A stretch of DNA of 64,000 nt from Candidatus Limnocylindrales bacterium (GTDB lineage: Bacteria; Moduliflexota; Moduliflexia; Moduliflexales; JAUQPW01): NCBI GenBank assembly GCA_035559535.1, contig DATMBG010000021.1, forward strand, positions 162,398-226,397, given 5' to 3'. The translations under genes were made by a program, and so were the position numbers. Of the stretch, positions 45,191 to 53,895 are shown one piece after another (within the stretch, counting starts at the first letter, position 1; each line of letters starts with the position of its first letter). The notes beneath the pieces were generated by a model. The model worked only from the letters and a program-made list of their open reading frames with translations, was not told the DNA's origin and did no database searches.

Positions 45191-46579
45191 ATGTCAAGGG
45201 TTATTATTATAGGCGCCGGAAAAGGGGGAAAAGCTTTATTGGAGATTTTCCATGGAGATTCCGGAGTGACCATTGTAGGGGTTGCCGATATCAATCCCCA
45301 TGCTCCGGGGATAGAGTTGGCCAGAAAATTAGGTATTCCGGTCACCACCGATTATCGCAAACTCTTGAAAAGTGAAGAGATCGATTTAATTATCAACGTA
45401 ACAGGCAATCCCCAGTTGGATAAAGAGATTTATGCACATAAACCGGAGGGAGCCGAAATTATGGGTGGTGTCAGTGCCAAGTTCATGTGGGATCTCATTG
45501 AAGTACAAAAACGAAAGGACGAGCTTCTTCTGGAAGAACGAAAAAAGAAAGAAGAATTAGAATACAAATACAAATTGATGTTAAGGGAGCTGGCTTCCAA
45601 GTCTGAGAGTGAGTTTATCATCGGCAACAATCCCAAGATGAAAGAGATTGGGGAGCTAATCCTCAAGGTAGCTCCGACACCGACCACCGTACTCATTCGA
45701 GGGGAGAGTGGTACCGGGAAGGAGTTGATTGCCCGGGCCATTCACAAATACAGTCATCTTAAGGACAAGCCTCTGGTTACGGTAAATTGTACAGCGTTAA
45801 CTCCGACTCTCATGGAAAGTGAGCTTTTCGGCCATAAAAAGGGATCTTTTACCGGAGCCATTAAAGACAAGATCGGGTTGTTTGAGAAAGCCGATGGAGG
45901 AACTATTTTTCTGGATGAAATCGGAGATATGAACATGGCCATGCAGTCGAAGTTGTTGCGGGTCCTTCAGACAGGAGAGATTAAAGCTGTTGGAGATGTA
46001 ACCACGAAGAAGGTCAAAGTCCGGATTATCGCAGCTACCAACCGAAACTTAGAAGAAGCCATTGAAAAGGGAGAGTTTCGAGAAGATCTTTTCTATCGGT
46101 TTAACACGTTTACGATATTTGTACCTCCCTTACGGGACCGAGTGGAAGATATACCCACCCTGGCCTATCATTTTCTCCGGAAGGCAGAAGCCAAAGTTAA
46201 CAAGAAGGTGGAAAGGATCTCTCCCGAAGCCATGGAATACTTGAAAAGTTATCACTGGCCTGGAAACCTTCGGGAGTTAGAAAATATCATCGAGCGGGCG
46301 GTTGTTTTAACCTTATCCACCCAGATCGAAGTCGGCCATCTTCCCCTTCATATCCAGGAAAAAAGACCCAGGCTGAACATCCAGGAGGGATTCATGAAGG
46401 CCAAGGAAAGGGCCATTGCCGAGTTTGAACGAGAATCCCTTATCCGATATCTTTCTGAAACCAACGGGAATATCTCCAGGGCCGCCCAAAAAGCTCAGAT
46501 CCCCCGTCGGACCTTTCATCGCCTGTTGGCAAAACATGGCATCTCGGCCGTAGAATTTAAACTACAAAAAAAGTACTGA
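45191..46579 (+). CDS. Sigma-54 activator with N-terminal Rossmann-like sensor
   Basis: 462 residues, three parts. Residues 1-100 look like a dinucleotide-binding fold ('RVIIIGAGKGGKALLEIF', 'VADINPHAPG', 'LIINVTGNPQLDKEI') in place of the usual receiver or PAS domain. A coiled coil covers 105-135. The AAA+ domain has Walker A 'GESGTGKE' (171-178), the loop 'GSFTGA' (218-223, usually GAFTGA) and Walker B 'GGTIFLDEIGD'. A Fis-type helix-turn-helix ends the protein ('NGNISRAAQKAQIPRRTFHR'). It would remodel sigma-54 RNA polymerase in response to a nucleotide or redox ligand; the ligand and targets are unknown. No response-regulator Asp is present. Confidence 0.9.
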   Translation: MSRVIIIGAGKGGKALLEIFHGDSGVTIVGVADINPHAPGIELARKLGIPVTTDYRKLLKSEEIDLIINVTGNPQLDKEIYAHKPEGAEIMGGVSAKFMWDLIEVQKRKDELLLEERKKKEELEYKYKLMLRELASKSESEFIIGNNPKMKEIGELILKVAPTPTTVLIRGESGTGKELIARAIHKYSHLKDKPLVTVNCTALTPTLMESELFGHKKGSFTGAIKDKIGLFEKADGGTIFLDEIGDMNMAMQSKLLRVLQTGEIKAVGDVTTKKVKVRIIAATNRNLEEAIEKGEFREDLFYRFNTFTIFVPPLRDRVEDIPTLAYHFLRKAEAKVNKKVERISPEAMEYLKSYHWPGNLRELENIIERAVVLTLSTQIEVGHLPLHIQEKRPRLNIQEGFMKAKERAIAEFERESLIRYLSETNGNISRAAQKAQIPRRTFHRLLAKHGISAVEFKLQKKY

Positions 46580-46795
46580 GTACTGAAGGACTTTGGGACA
46601 CGGGGATTTTGGGACGCGGGGACGCGGGGACTTTTGAGACATTTCCTCAACATAATCAGAGGTTATATAAGTAAGATTAGCTGGAACCGGGAGAAAGGGG
46701 GACTTTTGAGGCATTTCCCCACATCTCTCAGTTCCCGCGTCCCCGTGTCCCAAAATCCCCGTGTCCCCATGTCCCCGCGTCTCCGTGTCCTTTAT
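46580..46795. repeat. Large imperfect inverted repeat
   Basis: GGACACGGGGATTTTGGGAC (about 46595) is answered by GTCCCAAAATCCCCGTGTCC (about 46745). The arms extend with GGACGCGGGG/CCCCGCGTC repeats. Between them ACTTTTGAGRCATTTCCYCA occurs twice (about 46630 and 46704) as a direct repeat. It separates the convergent activator and glycosyltransferase genes and could terminate both. Confidence 0.7.
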
Positions 46796-48208
46796 TTAAT
46801 AAGCATGGTCGTTGACCATCCCTTTCCAGAGGGTAAGGAGAAGGATTTTGATATCAAATAAGAGGGACCAATTGGCGATATAGTAAAGGTCGTATTCGAT
46901 CCGCTTTTCAATGGAAGTATTTCCCCGCCAGCCGTTGACCTGAGCCCATCCGGTCATACCGGACTTGACCTTATGGCGAAGAATGTATTGAGGGAATTTT
47001 TCTGTAAATTGTTCAACAAAGGGAGGTCGTTCGGGTCGAGGACCGACCAGACTCATTTCTCCCTTCAAGACGTTAAAGAGCTGAGGAAGTTCATCCAGAC
47101 TGGTTCTCCGCATAAAAGCCCCGATTTTGGTTCGACGAGGATCGTTTTTCTTTGCCCAGACGGCTCCGGTCCTTTGCTCCGCATTGACATACATAGATCT
47201 GAACTTATACATATTGAAAACCCGTCCGTCCAGTCCCATTCGTTGCTGAACGTAAAAAATCGGTCCTGGGGAAGTTAACTTAATCAGGATGGCCAGGATG
47301 ATCATGATAGGAGCGAACAGGATGATTCCAATCAGGGACAGGAGGATATCGAACCCACGTTTGATAATACTATTCCAACCCTGAAGTGGTGTTTCCCGCA
47401 GGGTTACGATGGGAATACCGTCTAACTCGTCGACACCCCCTTTGAGGGCTACATATTGGACCAGATCCGGAACGACTTTAATATCCACATATTCCCGATC
47501 CAGGGTATTCAAGATAGAGAGAAGGCGTTCATGGGCACTCAAAGGCAAGGCAATAAAAAGCTGTTGAATCTGATGGGTTTGAATAACTTCTCGCAGATCA
47601 TCCAGAGTACCCAGTACCGGAACTCCCTCGATGATTTTCCCTTGTTTTGCCGGATCGTCATCCACAAACCCCCGCACATTTAATCCAAGCCCTGAATAGT
47701 AACGGGCTTTACGAACAAGCAATTGGCCTAACTCCCCGGCTCCCGCAATCAGGATATGGCGCAGATTATATCCCTTACTCCGGGCGTAGGAGATGAGATC
47801 ATGGAACAAAGCTCTTCCGATGCCGATGAGAAAGACATCGATGGCCCAGAAGTAGAGAAGACCTAATCGGGAATAGGTGGTGAGCGGAAAGAAAAAGAAA
47901 TTAAACGTAATAAGGAAGAGAGTCCCCAGCGTTACCGCTTGAAAGACCGTAACAAACTCATCAATTTTTGAATGGCCCCGGCGGGGAAGATAGAGACCAC
48001 ACAGCTTAAAAACGATGGGCCAGATGACCAGGATGGGATATAAAGCTTGTAAATAAAGGGATAAAGGTGGAATCCCTTTGGTTACCGGAACTATGTCCGT
48101 ATAAAATCTTAAAGTGTAAGCCAGAAGTAGAGAAAGTGCTGTTGCAATAAGATCAATCGTTACCAGTCCCGTTAAAATCAACGGATGGTTTTTTTTCAAT
48201 GAAGCCAT
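46796..48208 (-). CDS. Undecaprenyl-phosphate sugar-1-phosphate transferase (priming enzyme)
   Basis: 470 residues. N-terminal four or five membrane helices, a central Rossmann-like CoA-binding-like domain ('HILIAGAGELGQLLVRKARY', 'GFVDDDPAKQGKIIEGVPVL'), then a helix and the catalytic C-terminal domain: 'KRGFDILLSLIGIILFAPIM', 'SPGPIFYVQQRMGLDGRVFN', 'KFRSMYVNAE', 'FMRRTSLDELPQLFNVLKGE', 'LVGPRPERPPFVEQF'. This is the WbaP/WcaJ polyisoprenyl-phosphate hexose-1-phosphate transferase family that starts repeat-unit synthesis. The ribosome site GAAAGGGAGG is strong. Confidence 0.94.
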   Translation of the reverse strand: MASLKKNHPLILTGLVTIDLIATALSLLLAYTLRFYTDIVPVTKGIPPLSLYLQALYPILVIWPIVFKLCGLYLPRRGHSKIDEFVTVFQAVTLGTLFLITFNFFFFPLTTYSRLGLLYFWAIDVFLIGIGRALFHDLISYARSKGYNLRHILIAGAGELGQLLVRKARYYSGLGLNVRGFVDDDPAKQGKIIEGVPVLGTLDDLREVIQTHQIQQLFIALPLSAHERLLSILNTLDREYVDIKVVPDLVQYVALKGGVDELDGIPIVTLRETPLQGWNSIIKRGFDILLSLIGIILFAPIMIILAILIKLTSPGPIFYVQQRMGLDGRVFNMYKFRSMYVNAEQRTGAVWAKKNDPRRTKIGAFMRRTSLDELPQLFNVLKGEMSLVGPRPERPPFVEQFTEKFPQYILRHKVKSGMTGWAQVNGWRGNTSIEKRIEYDLYYIANWSLLFDIKILLLTLWKGMVNDHAY

Positions 48209-48400
48209 ACCTCCCTTTCTCCTGTCCAGTTTCTAAATCACTTCCATTATCCAGATATCCAAACAACTCTTCCCTAACACTTTTCGACTTTAAATTTGTA
48301 AAAAGGGAAAGCTTAACTCTATAAAACGCAATTAATTAAACACACAGGTTACCCTTCTGTCAACAAAAATTCTCACTTAAAAAATGCAAAAGATATTTTA

Positions 48401-48429
48401 TTGACATTCTTTCCAAAATTCAAGATAGA
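48401..48429 (+). promoter_or_regulatory. Possible promoter of the DnaJ-domain gene
   Basis: TTGACA (48401-48406), 17 nt, GATAGA (48424-48429). The ATG at 48437 lies only about 8 nt on and has no ribosome site, so a leaderless transcript is possible. The -10 is weak. Confidence 0.35.
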
Positions 48430-48436
48430 TTAAGTT

Positions 48437-49093
48437 ATGAAAAATAAAAACTACTATGAGATTTTGGGAATTTCCAGGGAGGCTTCCGAGGCCGAGATCA
48501 AGGCAGCGTATCGAAGGGCTGCCTTAAAGTATCATCCAGATAGAAATCCTGGAAATGCAGAGGCTGCCGAAAAGTTCAAAGAAGCTGCCGAGGCCTACGA
48601 AGTTCTCTCCGATCCCGAGAAGCGTAGACTATACGATCGGTACGGGCCTGATTTTGGCCGAAAGGGTCGTACGACTCGAGAACAAAAGCAGGAGCCCCCC
48701 TCCTACGAACCTTCCGACATGATGGAAGAAGTTTTGATCGAGTTGGGCTGGGCGTTGGTGAAAGAGCATGGAAAGTACATCCCCGAGCATGTTTTCGACA
48801 CCCTGTTCCAGGATGAACTCCAGGCCCATATACGGCTTCCTTTCATTTACGAACGCATCCCCCATCCTGCTACGGGTCGACCGGTCGTCTGGATGAAAAA
48901 AATCAAGAAGAGCAAGATATCAGCTACCCGGGCGCAACAGACCGAAGATAACCTCTCCCGTCTGAAAAGTGCGTTGAAAGAAGCCGGGCTTTCCCTGGAA
49001 GACCTCTCCTACTCTGAAATCCTCCAATTTACCAAAGAGCTAGGCATTACGCTGGGTACCAAGATCCTGAAAAAATTGATGAGGAGAGAGTAG
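48437..49093 (+). CDS. J-domain (DnaJ-like) co-chaperone
   Basis: 218 residues. An N-terminal J domain with the HPD triad ('[20 protein letters not shown]', '[20 protein letters not shown]') that stimulates DnaK ATPase. It lacks the Gly/Phe-rich, zinc-finger and substrate domains of DnaJ itself. The C-terminal 130 residues are an unassigned helical part ('[20 protein letters not shown]', '[20 protein letters not shown]'). A specialised J protein rather than the housekeeping dnaJ. No partner gene is adjacent. Confidence 0.88.
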   Translation: MKNKNYYEILGISREASEAEIKAAYRRAALKYHPDRNPGNAEAAEKFKEAAEAYEVLSDPEKRRLYDRYGPDFGRKGRTTREQKQEPPSYEPSDMMEEVLIELGWALVKEHGKYIPEHVFDTLFQDELQAHIRLPFIYERIPHPATGRPVVWMKKIKKSKISATRAQQTEDNLSRLKSALKEAGLSLEDLSYSEILQFTKELGITLGTKILKKLMRRE

Positions 49094-49228
49094 TACCGGC
49101 CTGGCCGTCGGATATTGGAATACCTTTTAGATCATATAAAACTTAGAGTTCTCACCGGCATGAACTGTAGCAGTTCCCAAGCTATCCCACCCAACTTTAC
49201 AAAAATTTTGAAACCTTTTTGTCCTTTT

Positions 49229-49630
49229 CTATTCTACGAACCGAGAGGGTAAAACCTCTTCCTCCCCCATTTTATCCTCAATAAAAGCCAGCCGGGATTC
49301 TATTCTTTCAAAGGCAGTTGCCATGGTAAATTCCAACTGCCTGAACCGTTCGCTCTCCAGAAGGGAGGGGTTGGAACTTTTCAATTTTCTGAGTTGGGCG
49401 ATGAGTTGGAGGATCCATTCCAGGAGGAAGAGGGCCAGGTAGCTGAAGAGGATAATGAGGGCAAGAACGGTGGTCGTTATACTGATCACCAGCAGAAATC
49501 GAACATCCTGGGGAGTCAAGAGGGGACCTGCCAGTTGAAAAAGGTTATAGAGCAAATAAATTCCTGCCAGTCCTCCAAAAACGGTCAGGATCCTCAAGGA
49601 GTCTGCCAGGGGATTTTGGGATTTTTGCAT
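49229..49630 (-). CDS. Small membrane protein with coiled-coil tail
   Basis: 133 residues, not recognised as a named family. Two membrane helices ('LTVFGGLAGIYLLYNLFQLA' and 'FLLVISITTTVLALIILFSY' running on to 'LALFLLEWILQLI') and a charged C-terminal segment with heptad character ('FTMATAFERIESRLAFIEDK'). An excellent ribosome site (GGAGGTGAT) supports translation. It is transcribed towards the DnaJ-domain gene. Function unknown. Confidence 0.7.
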   Translation of the reverse strand: MQKSQNPLADSLRILTVFGGLAGIYLLYNLFQLAGPLLTPQDVRFLLVISITTTVLALIILFSYLALFLLEWILQLIAQLRKLKSSNPSLLESERFRQLEFTMATAFERIESRLAFIEDKMGEEEVLPSRFVE

Positions 49631-49661
49631 GATAGATCACCTCCAGGGAATGGATAGACTT

Positions 49662-49687
49662 TCTGGTTTTTCAAACCAGATTTTTTT
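49662..49687 (+). terminator. Rho-independent terminator
   Basis: TCTGGTTT, loop TTC, AAACCAGA, then TTTTTTT: a textbook plus-strand terminator 32 nt upstream of the minus-strand membrane-protein gene. It may stop antisense or read-through transcription from the DnaJ side. Confidence 0.75.
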
Positions 49688-50175
49688 CTTAACGATACCA
49701 TTGCATTTTTTCCAAGGTCTATCCGTTTGTATTCAATTCAATTGAAGCACTTCCTGGTTTCTAAGGCCTCTCCCTGTTCACCCTGGGTTTGTTGAAGGGG
49801 GAACACCCTCCGAAGGGCAGGGTCGGGTTAAAGGCCGATTTCAATCAAAGGGTTAGAGATACGTATGCAGATAATATACAGGCGAATAAAAGGAGAAGTC
49901 AAAGGAAAATTAACCGGGTGAAAAGAAAGACTTGGGAGGAAAGGGATTGGTTTTTATTTTTTTCCGGGCCTATTTCTCTCCTTGACAGAGGATCACCGGT
50001 TTTATAAAATTTTATCCAACTTCTTACCGATTTCCTATCCTTGCCTTTCGTAAGGGAAAAACTTCAACTGTCCGGACAAAAAATTAAAAATTTTTACCCT
50101 CAATCCAGACAGGGGCGGACTCAACGGGTGTCAGGGTCTGGTGAGAGCCAGATTCGGAGACCTAAGTTAGGGTTG
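49688..50175. other. Intergenic region before the WYL gene
   Basis: About 490 nt. AT-rich with no supported gene. The WYL frame stays open up to 50041, but that part lacks a good start. It includes TCCAGACAGGGGCGGACTC at 50104-50122, a sequence that recurs directly after cas6. Confidence 0.5.
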
Positions 50176-51195
50176 ATGTTAAAAGAAACAAATCATTCAA
50201 ACTTCAATTATGGAGCGACCAAGTTTGCACGCATGATCCGCCTCATGTCGGAGGTCAAGACCAACCCTTATCAACGACCGGAGGAGCTTTGGCGACTGTT
50301 GGGGATCAAGCGTTCGCAGTTTTTTGAAGATCGGAAGGTACTGGCCCAATTCGGTTTTGAATTCAAATATGATCGGCGCGAGAAGAGGTATAAGATAATC
50401 CGGGACATTTTCATTCCTGTGCTGGACCTTACGGTAACCGAAGTGATCAGTCTGGCCATGGCCGTACGTCAGCTTTCGGCGGCCGGGGATCATACCCTTG
50501 TTTGGGATGCCGTACAGGCGATTCGAAAGATTGCGGCCAATGCTCCTGAAGCGGCGAGTGAGATGCTTTCCTATGCGATTAACCAGAAAACCCTCAAAGA
50601 TACGTTCAAAGTCAGCCCAAAATGGATGAATCTGCTCTGGCAAGCCCGGCAGAATCGCCATCGTGTCAGGATACTCTATGAGGATTACTCCCGAGGGCAA
50701 AAACGTTGGTTTCTGGCCGATATTTACATGATTTACTTCAAAGGTCGAGCCTTGTATGTAGATGCCTATTTACCCGGCGAGGATCGTATCGCCATGTTAA
50801 GGGCCAGCCGGATCAAGCAGGTGGAGCTACTTTCGGAAGAGTTTCAGGTGCATCCCGACTATAACTTTCATGAACGTCACCGTTACAGCTTTCGGGTCAT
50901 GATCAGTGAAAGCAAACCCGTACGGGTACGAATTCGCTTCGATCCGAAAATTGCCCCTTACATTCGTGAAGCCTACTGGCATGAATCCCAGCAGATTCTT
51001 GGATGCGACGATGGAGGGTTGATTCTGAGTTTGACCGTAGCCGAGCCGCAGGAAGTGTTGTGGTATCTGGTCTTTCCTTGGGGTGAAGGGGCCGAGATCC
51101 TCGAGCCTGAGTCGCTACGCCAGGAAGCGGCCAGAGTTGCGCTTCAGGTGTATAAGCGGTATACAGAAAAAAAAGATCCCGGATTTGAAACCTGA
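50176..51195 (+). CDS. WYL-domain transcriptional regulator
   Basis: 339 residues. An N-terminal winged-helix part ('KFARMIRLMSEVKTNPYQRP', 'ELWRLLGIKRSQFFEDRKVL') and a WYL domain in the middle ('RHRVRILYEDYSRGQKRWFL', 'YMIYFKGRALYVDAYLPGED'), with a C-terminal WCX-type extension. WYL regulators bind ligands or nucleic acids and often sit near defence loci. This one is about 1 kb upstream of a CRISPR-Cas operon, so it may regulate it. ATG at 50176 is the first plausible start; a TTG at 50041 would add 45 unlikely residues. Confidence 0.85.
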   Translation: MLKETNHSNFNYGATKFARMIRLMSEVKTNPYQRPEELWRLLGIKRSQFFEDRKVLAQFGFEFKYDRREKRYKIIRDIFIPVLDLTVTEVISLAMAVRQLSAAGDHTLVWDAVQAIRKIAANAPEAASEMLSYAINQKTLKDTFKVSPKWMNLLWQARQNRHRVRILYEDYSRGQKRWFLADIYMIYFKGRALYVDAYLPGEDRIAMLRASRIKQVELLSEEFQVHPDYNFHERHRYSFRVMISESKPVRVRIRFDPKIAPYIREAYWHESQQILGCDDGGLILSLTVAEPQEVLWYLVFPWGEGAEILEPESLRQEAARVALQVYKRYTEKKDPGFET

Positions 51196-51259
51196 AATCT
51201 TTGCAGTTCATAAGGGATAGGTTGAGGGCGTCCGACAGCAGGTGGAGGGAGGGTAAGAT

Positions 51260-51808
51260 ATGTCCAGACAGGATATCAAAACGATTATTTTTTTAACCTT
51301 TCTATTGCTTGCCATCCCGGGCTGTGGAGACGATGACGATCATAATGACCTGACACCCAATGTAGCAGGGGTTTGGAATCTCAGCGCGAATCTGACAAGT
51401 AACAGTTGTCCTGTTCCGGCCACGCCCATTGTTGTGGATCAATTTTCCATAACCCAAAATGGGAACGCACTAACCGCCGTGGATACAAGCGGAGCGCCTT
51501 ATACCGGAAGCATTACAGGTAACACCATCAGGTTATCGCTGGCGACTCCCACGACCGAAACAGAGGATTCCTGTACCCTCACAGGGGATATCGATGTCCT
51601 GGCGTTTGTGAACCCTGGGGAGGTAAATCCCAGCCGGGCCACCGGGACCCTCAGTTTTCTCTTTACCTCGAGTGGGAGCTGTGCACTTCCGATAAACTGT
51701 CGGGTGGACCACAGTTTAACCATGGAACGGGCAGGAGTGGCCAAGGAGCAGCCGTCGGGTTATCCGGGTTTAAGGAAAGTGTTAGGAGAGATGATGAACA
51801 GGTTTTAA
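51260..51808 (+). CDS. Small secreted lipoprotein
   Basis: 182 residues. Lipobox 'AIPGC' (Cys near 22) after a hydrophobic leader, then an Asp-rich start ('GDDDDHNDLTPNVAGVWNLS') and a beta-rich domain with pairs such as 'DQFSITQNGNALTAVDTSG' and 'TGTLSFLFTSSGSCALPINC', like small lipocalin- or META-type lipoproteins. Not recognised further. GGAGGG ribosome site. A decayed copy of its middle (51433-51479) lies at 59423-59467 beyond the Cas operon. Confidence 0.75.
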   Translation: MSRQDIKTIIFLTFLLLAIPGCGDDDDHNDLTPNVAGVWNLSANLTSNSCPVPATPIVVDQFSITQNGNALTAVDTSGAPYTGSITGNTIRLSLATPTTETEDSCTLTGDIDVLAFVNPGEVNPSRATGTLSFLFTSSGSCALPINCRVDHSLTMERAGVAKEQPSGYPGLRKVLGEMMNRF

Positions 51809-51821
51809 GTGAAAGAGCTGT

Positions 51822-51844
51822 AAGCGGCCCGCAAAGGGCCGCTT
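51822..51844 (+). terminator. Possible terminator stem after the lipoprotein gene
   Basis: AAGCGGCCC, loop GCAAA, GGGCCGCTT: 9 perfect pairs, 14 nt after the stop. No T run follows, so termination would be weak or Rho-assisted. Confidence 0.5.
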
Positions 51845-51845
51845 C

Positions 51846-51980
51846 ATGGGGATAAGGGTTTTCTTTGATAAAGGGTTAGGCGAGTTAGCCATAGAATGGA
51901 TTCACCTTCAGTGGGGGCGGGCCCTTTTAATCATGGGAGCCGTTTTAGTAATTGCCGGGGCTATTGTAAAGGAAAGCTGA
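51846..51980 (+). CDS. Possible 44-residue membrane peptide
   Basis: Short frame starting ATG at 51846 and ending TGA at 51980, with an acidic/aromatic start ('IRVFFDKGLGELAIEWIHLQ') and one membrane helix ('RALLIMGAVLVIAGAIV'). There is no clear ribosome site, since the terminator stem lies just before it. Could be a real small membrane protein or chance. Confidence 0.3.
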   Translation: MGIRVFFDKGLGELAIEWIHLQWGRALLIMGAVLVIAGAIVKES

Positions 51981-52201
51981 GTTGCTCACTCTACTCTACA
52001 GCTACTTGCTCGGATTTTTAATGTGTCACTTTCAGCGATGCGTTGTCGGTTGCCTGCGCTTGGGTTTTTGAAAGATTCTGAAAAAGAAGGGCAACCGGGT
52101 CTATTTGAGTAGAAGTGTGATAGGTAAGTCATGAAGGCTCAAAGGTTATCGTTACAAATACCGTGAATCGATACTCCATGATCATAAAGGAGGGTGATGA
52201 G
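51981..52201. other. Leader region of the Cas operon
   Basis: Upstream of the first Cas gene. No CRISPR repeats and no convincing -35/-10 pair. AAAGGAGGGTGAT (about 52186-52198) is a strong ribosome site for the start at 52202. Confidence 0.5.
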
Positions 52202-52561
52202 ATGAGTTTACAGGAACAGATTACAAAAAGCAAAGAAATAAAAAGAGTCGCCGGCTACCTGAGAAATGTGTTTGAAGTAGAAATTGCCTATGATATCTTA
52301 GATAAAATTGCCAAGGCACGAAAAATCGAAGATTTTTGCGAAGGTCTGTATACCGCTCTAAGACTTCAGGAAAAGACTCAGAGAGAAAAAAAGAAAGAAG
52401 GTATTAACAACATTTATATCCCGTCGGGAGATGATCTTCAGAAGGTTGTGGAGCTTGCTAAGCAAAACCTTAAGGAAACATCGAGGTATTTAGCTTCTCT
52501 AGCCTTGGCATATCCAAGTAAAAGAACTGAGAAAAAGGAGGAATCGATATCATGTTTTTAA
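52202..52561 (+). CDS. Putative type I-A small subunit (Csa5-like)
   Basis: 119 residues, helical and charged: 'SKEIKRVAGYLRNVFEVEIA', 'KARKIEDFCEGLYTALRLQE', 'ELAKQNLKETSRYLASLALA'. The position, first gene immediately before cas7 with a 10-nt overlap, and the size fit Csa5, the small subunit of type I-A Cascade. Sequence alone does not prove it, as this family diverges fast. The start at 52202 is set by a strong AAAGGAGGGTGAT; an earlier ATG at 52163 is possible but lacks a site. Visibly more AT-rich than the genes before 52 kb. Confidence 0.55.
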   Translation: MSLQEQITKSKEIKRVAGYLRNVFEVEIAYDILDKIAKARKIEDFCEGLYTALRLQEKTQREKKKEGINNIYIPSGDDLQKVVELAKQNLKETSRYLASLALAYPSKRTEKKEESISCF

Positions 52562-53895
52562 GGATTACAGGAAGAATTTTTCTGAATGTTCAGTCGATGA
52601 ACGCTCAGGGTGGCGGTGGAACTAATTATATTGAGATAACTAAAGTTCCTATCATTTTAAAATCCAATGGGAACTACAAACCTTGTGAGGTCCCTGCTAT
52701 TTCTGGCAACATGATCAAACATTATCACTTTGTGGGGTTTACAGAAAGATTTAAGCAGACTCCTTACGCCCAAAATCTTACGTGGGATGCATCCAGGGCT
52801 TACGTTGCTTTAAGATTTGATCGCGGTAAAACAGCCAAAAAAGCAAATGGACAAGAGATTTCCCTGCAATCAGAAGGAGAAATACTAAGCCATTTTGCAG
52901 ATGCCGATCTTCATGGCTTTTTAGCCCCAGATACCCAGTGTCGAAGGGAATCTATTTTGAAGTTCTCTTTCTTTGTTCCAGTAGAAGAGTTCGTTGAAGA
53001 GGTTGAGGTAAAGGCTGTGGTTCATAACAGAGTTGATGTAGATGAAGAGGGTAAGATACCCCCTAGAGAAGAAGGTGCCATGATGTTCTTTAAACGAGAG
53101 TATACCTCTGCGCCATATGGTTTCCTTATGAGCTTTGATCTACCTTACAGCGGGCTAACTCTCGCAAGCATGAACTCACCAAACGTACTGGGAGTACTCG
53201 AACGCCAATCAAGGGTTAAATCAGCCATCTTAGGGCTTATGGACCTGTTATCTGGAAGGGCGGGCGCAAGTTTATCCCGGGCTTTTCCCGCTGCAAAGGT
53301 TGAAGAGTTAATCGTGGCTTCTTCCGAAGAGCCGCTTCCGGCCCTGGTTCACGGGTTTTACAAAGACTATGCGGAACAGAGCGCCAAAATCCTGAAGGCT
53401 TATAAGAGTCTTTCGAGTACTGATATTACTGTAAACCTCTATGCCAGGAATTCTCAAAGAAAATCTGAACTTGAGCAGATGCTTAAGGATAGCCAGAGTA
53501 GCTTAGAAGTCAAGGTTTTTGATGACTTCATAAGCCTTTTATCCGATGCAGAGAAGAGTGCTGAGGAGGTAATTGCGAGTATGGCCATGAAAGAGCTTAA
53601 AGAAATACAAGAAAAGGTTTCTCTTCAATCAAAAGAAGAAATCAAAAAGGTTTTAGAGAACTGGCAAAATCTATTGGCTAAAGCCCAAGAGATTTATCCA
53701 GCAATATGGGAAGAGTATAACCTGCTTGAACAATCGATGGAATCTGAAGATAAGGATTTGAAAAAACTTGCTGATGAGCTTAGGGAAGCAAACTCCACGG
53801 AAAAAAGAACTGAATTGATTAAGGCTCTGAGGGAAGGAATCGAAAAGAAAAAAAACAAAAAGAAGGAGGAAGAAGGTGAAGGCTCTGGCTCTTAG
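52552..53895 (+). CDS. cas7: Cas7 backbone protein (Csa2/DevR-like) with C-terminal coiled coil
   Basis: 447 residues. Starts 'LRITGRIFLNVQSMNAQGGG', then 'VPAISGNMIKHYHFVGF', typical of the Csa2/DevR branch of Cas7, a RAMP-fold protein that coats crRNA in Cascade. The mid-domain 'VVHNRVDVDEEGKIPPREEG' and 'MMFFKREYTSAPYGFLMSFD' belong to it. From about residue 330 there is a helical, highly charged extension of about 110 residues ('EIKKVLENWQNLLAKAQEIY', 'DLKKLADELREANSTEKRTE') ending in a Lys/Glu/Gly tail. Typical Csa2 is near 320. Strong AAGGAGG site. It overlaps cas5 by 20 nt. Confidence 0.88.
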   Translation: MFLRITGRIFLNVQSMNAQGGGGTNYIEITKVPIILKSNGNYKPCEVPAISGNMIKHYHFVGFTERFKQTPYAQNLTWDASRAYVALRFDRGKTAKKANGQEISLQSEGEILSHFADADLHGFLAPDTQCRRESILKFSFFVPVEEFVEEVEVKAVVHNRVDVDEEGKIPPREEGAMMFFKREYTSAPYGFLMSFDLPYSGLTLASMNSPNVLGVLERQSRVKSAILGLMDLLSGRAGASLSRAFPAAKVEELIVASSEEPLPALVHGFYKDYAEQSAKILKAYKSLSSTDITVNLYARNSQRKSELEQMLKDSQSSLEVKVFDDFISLLSDAEKSAEEVIASMAMKELKEIQEKVSLQSKEEIKKVLENWQNLLAKAQEIYPAIWEEYNLLEQSMESEDKDLKKLADELREANSTEKRTELIKALREGIEKKKNKKKEEEGEGSGS

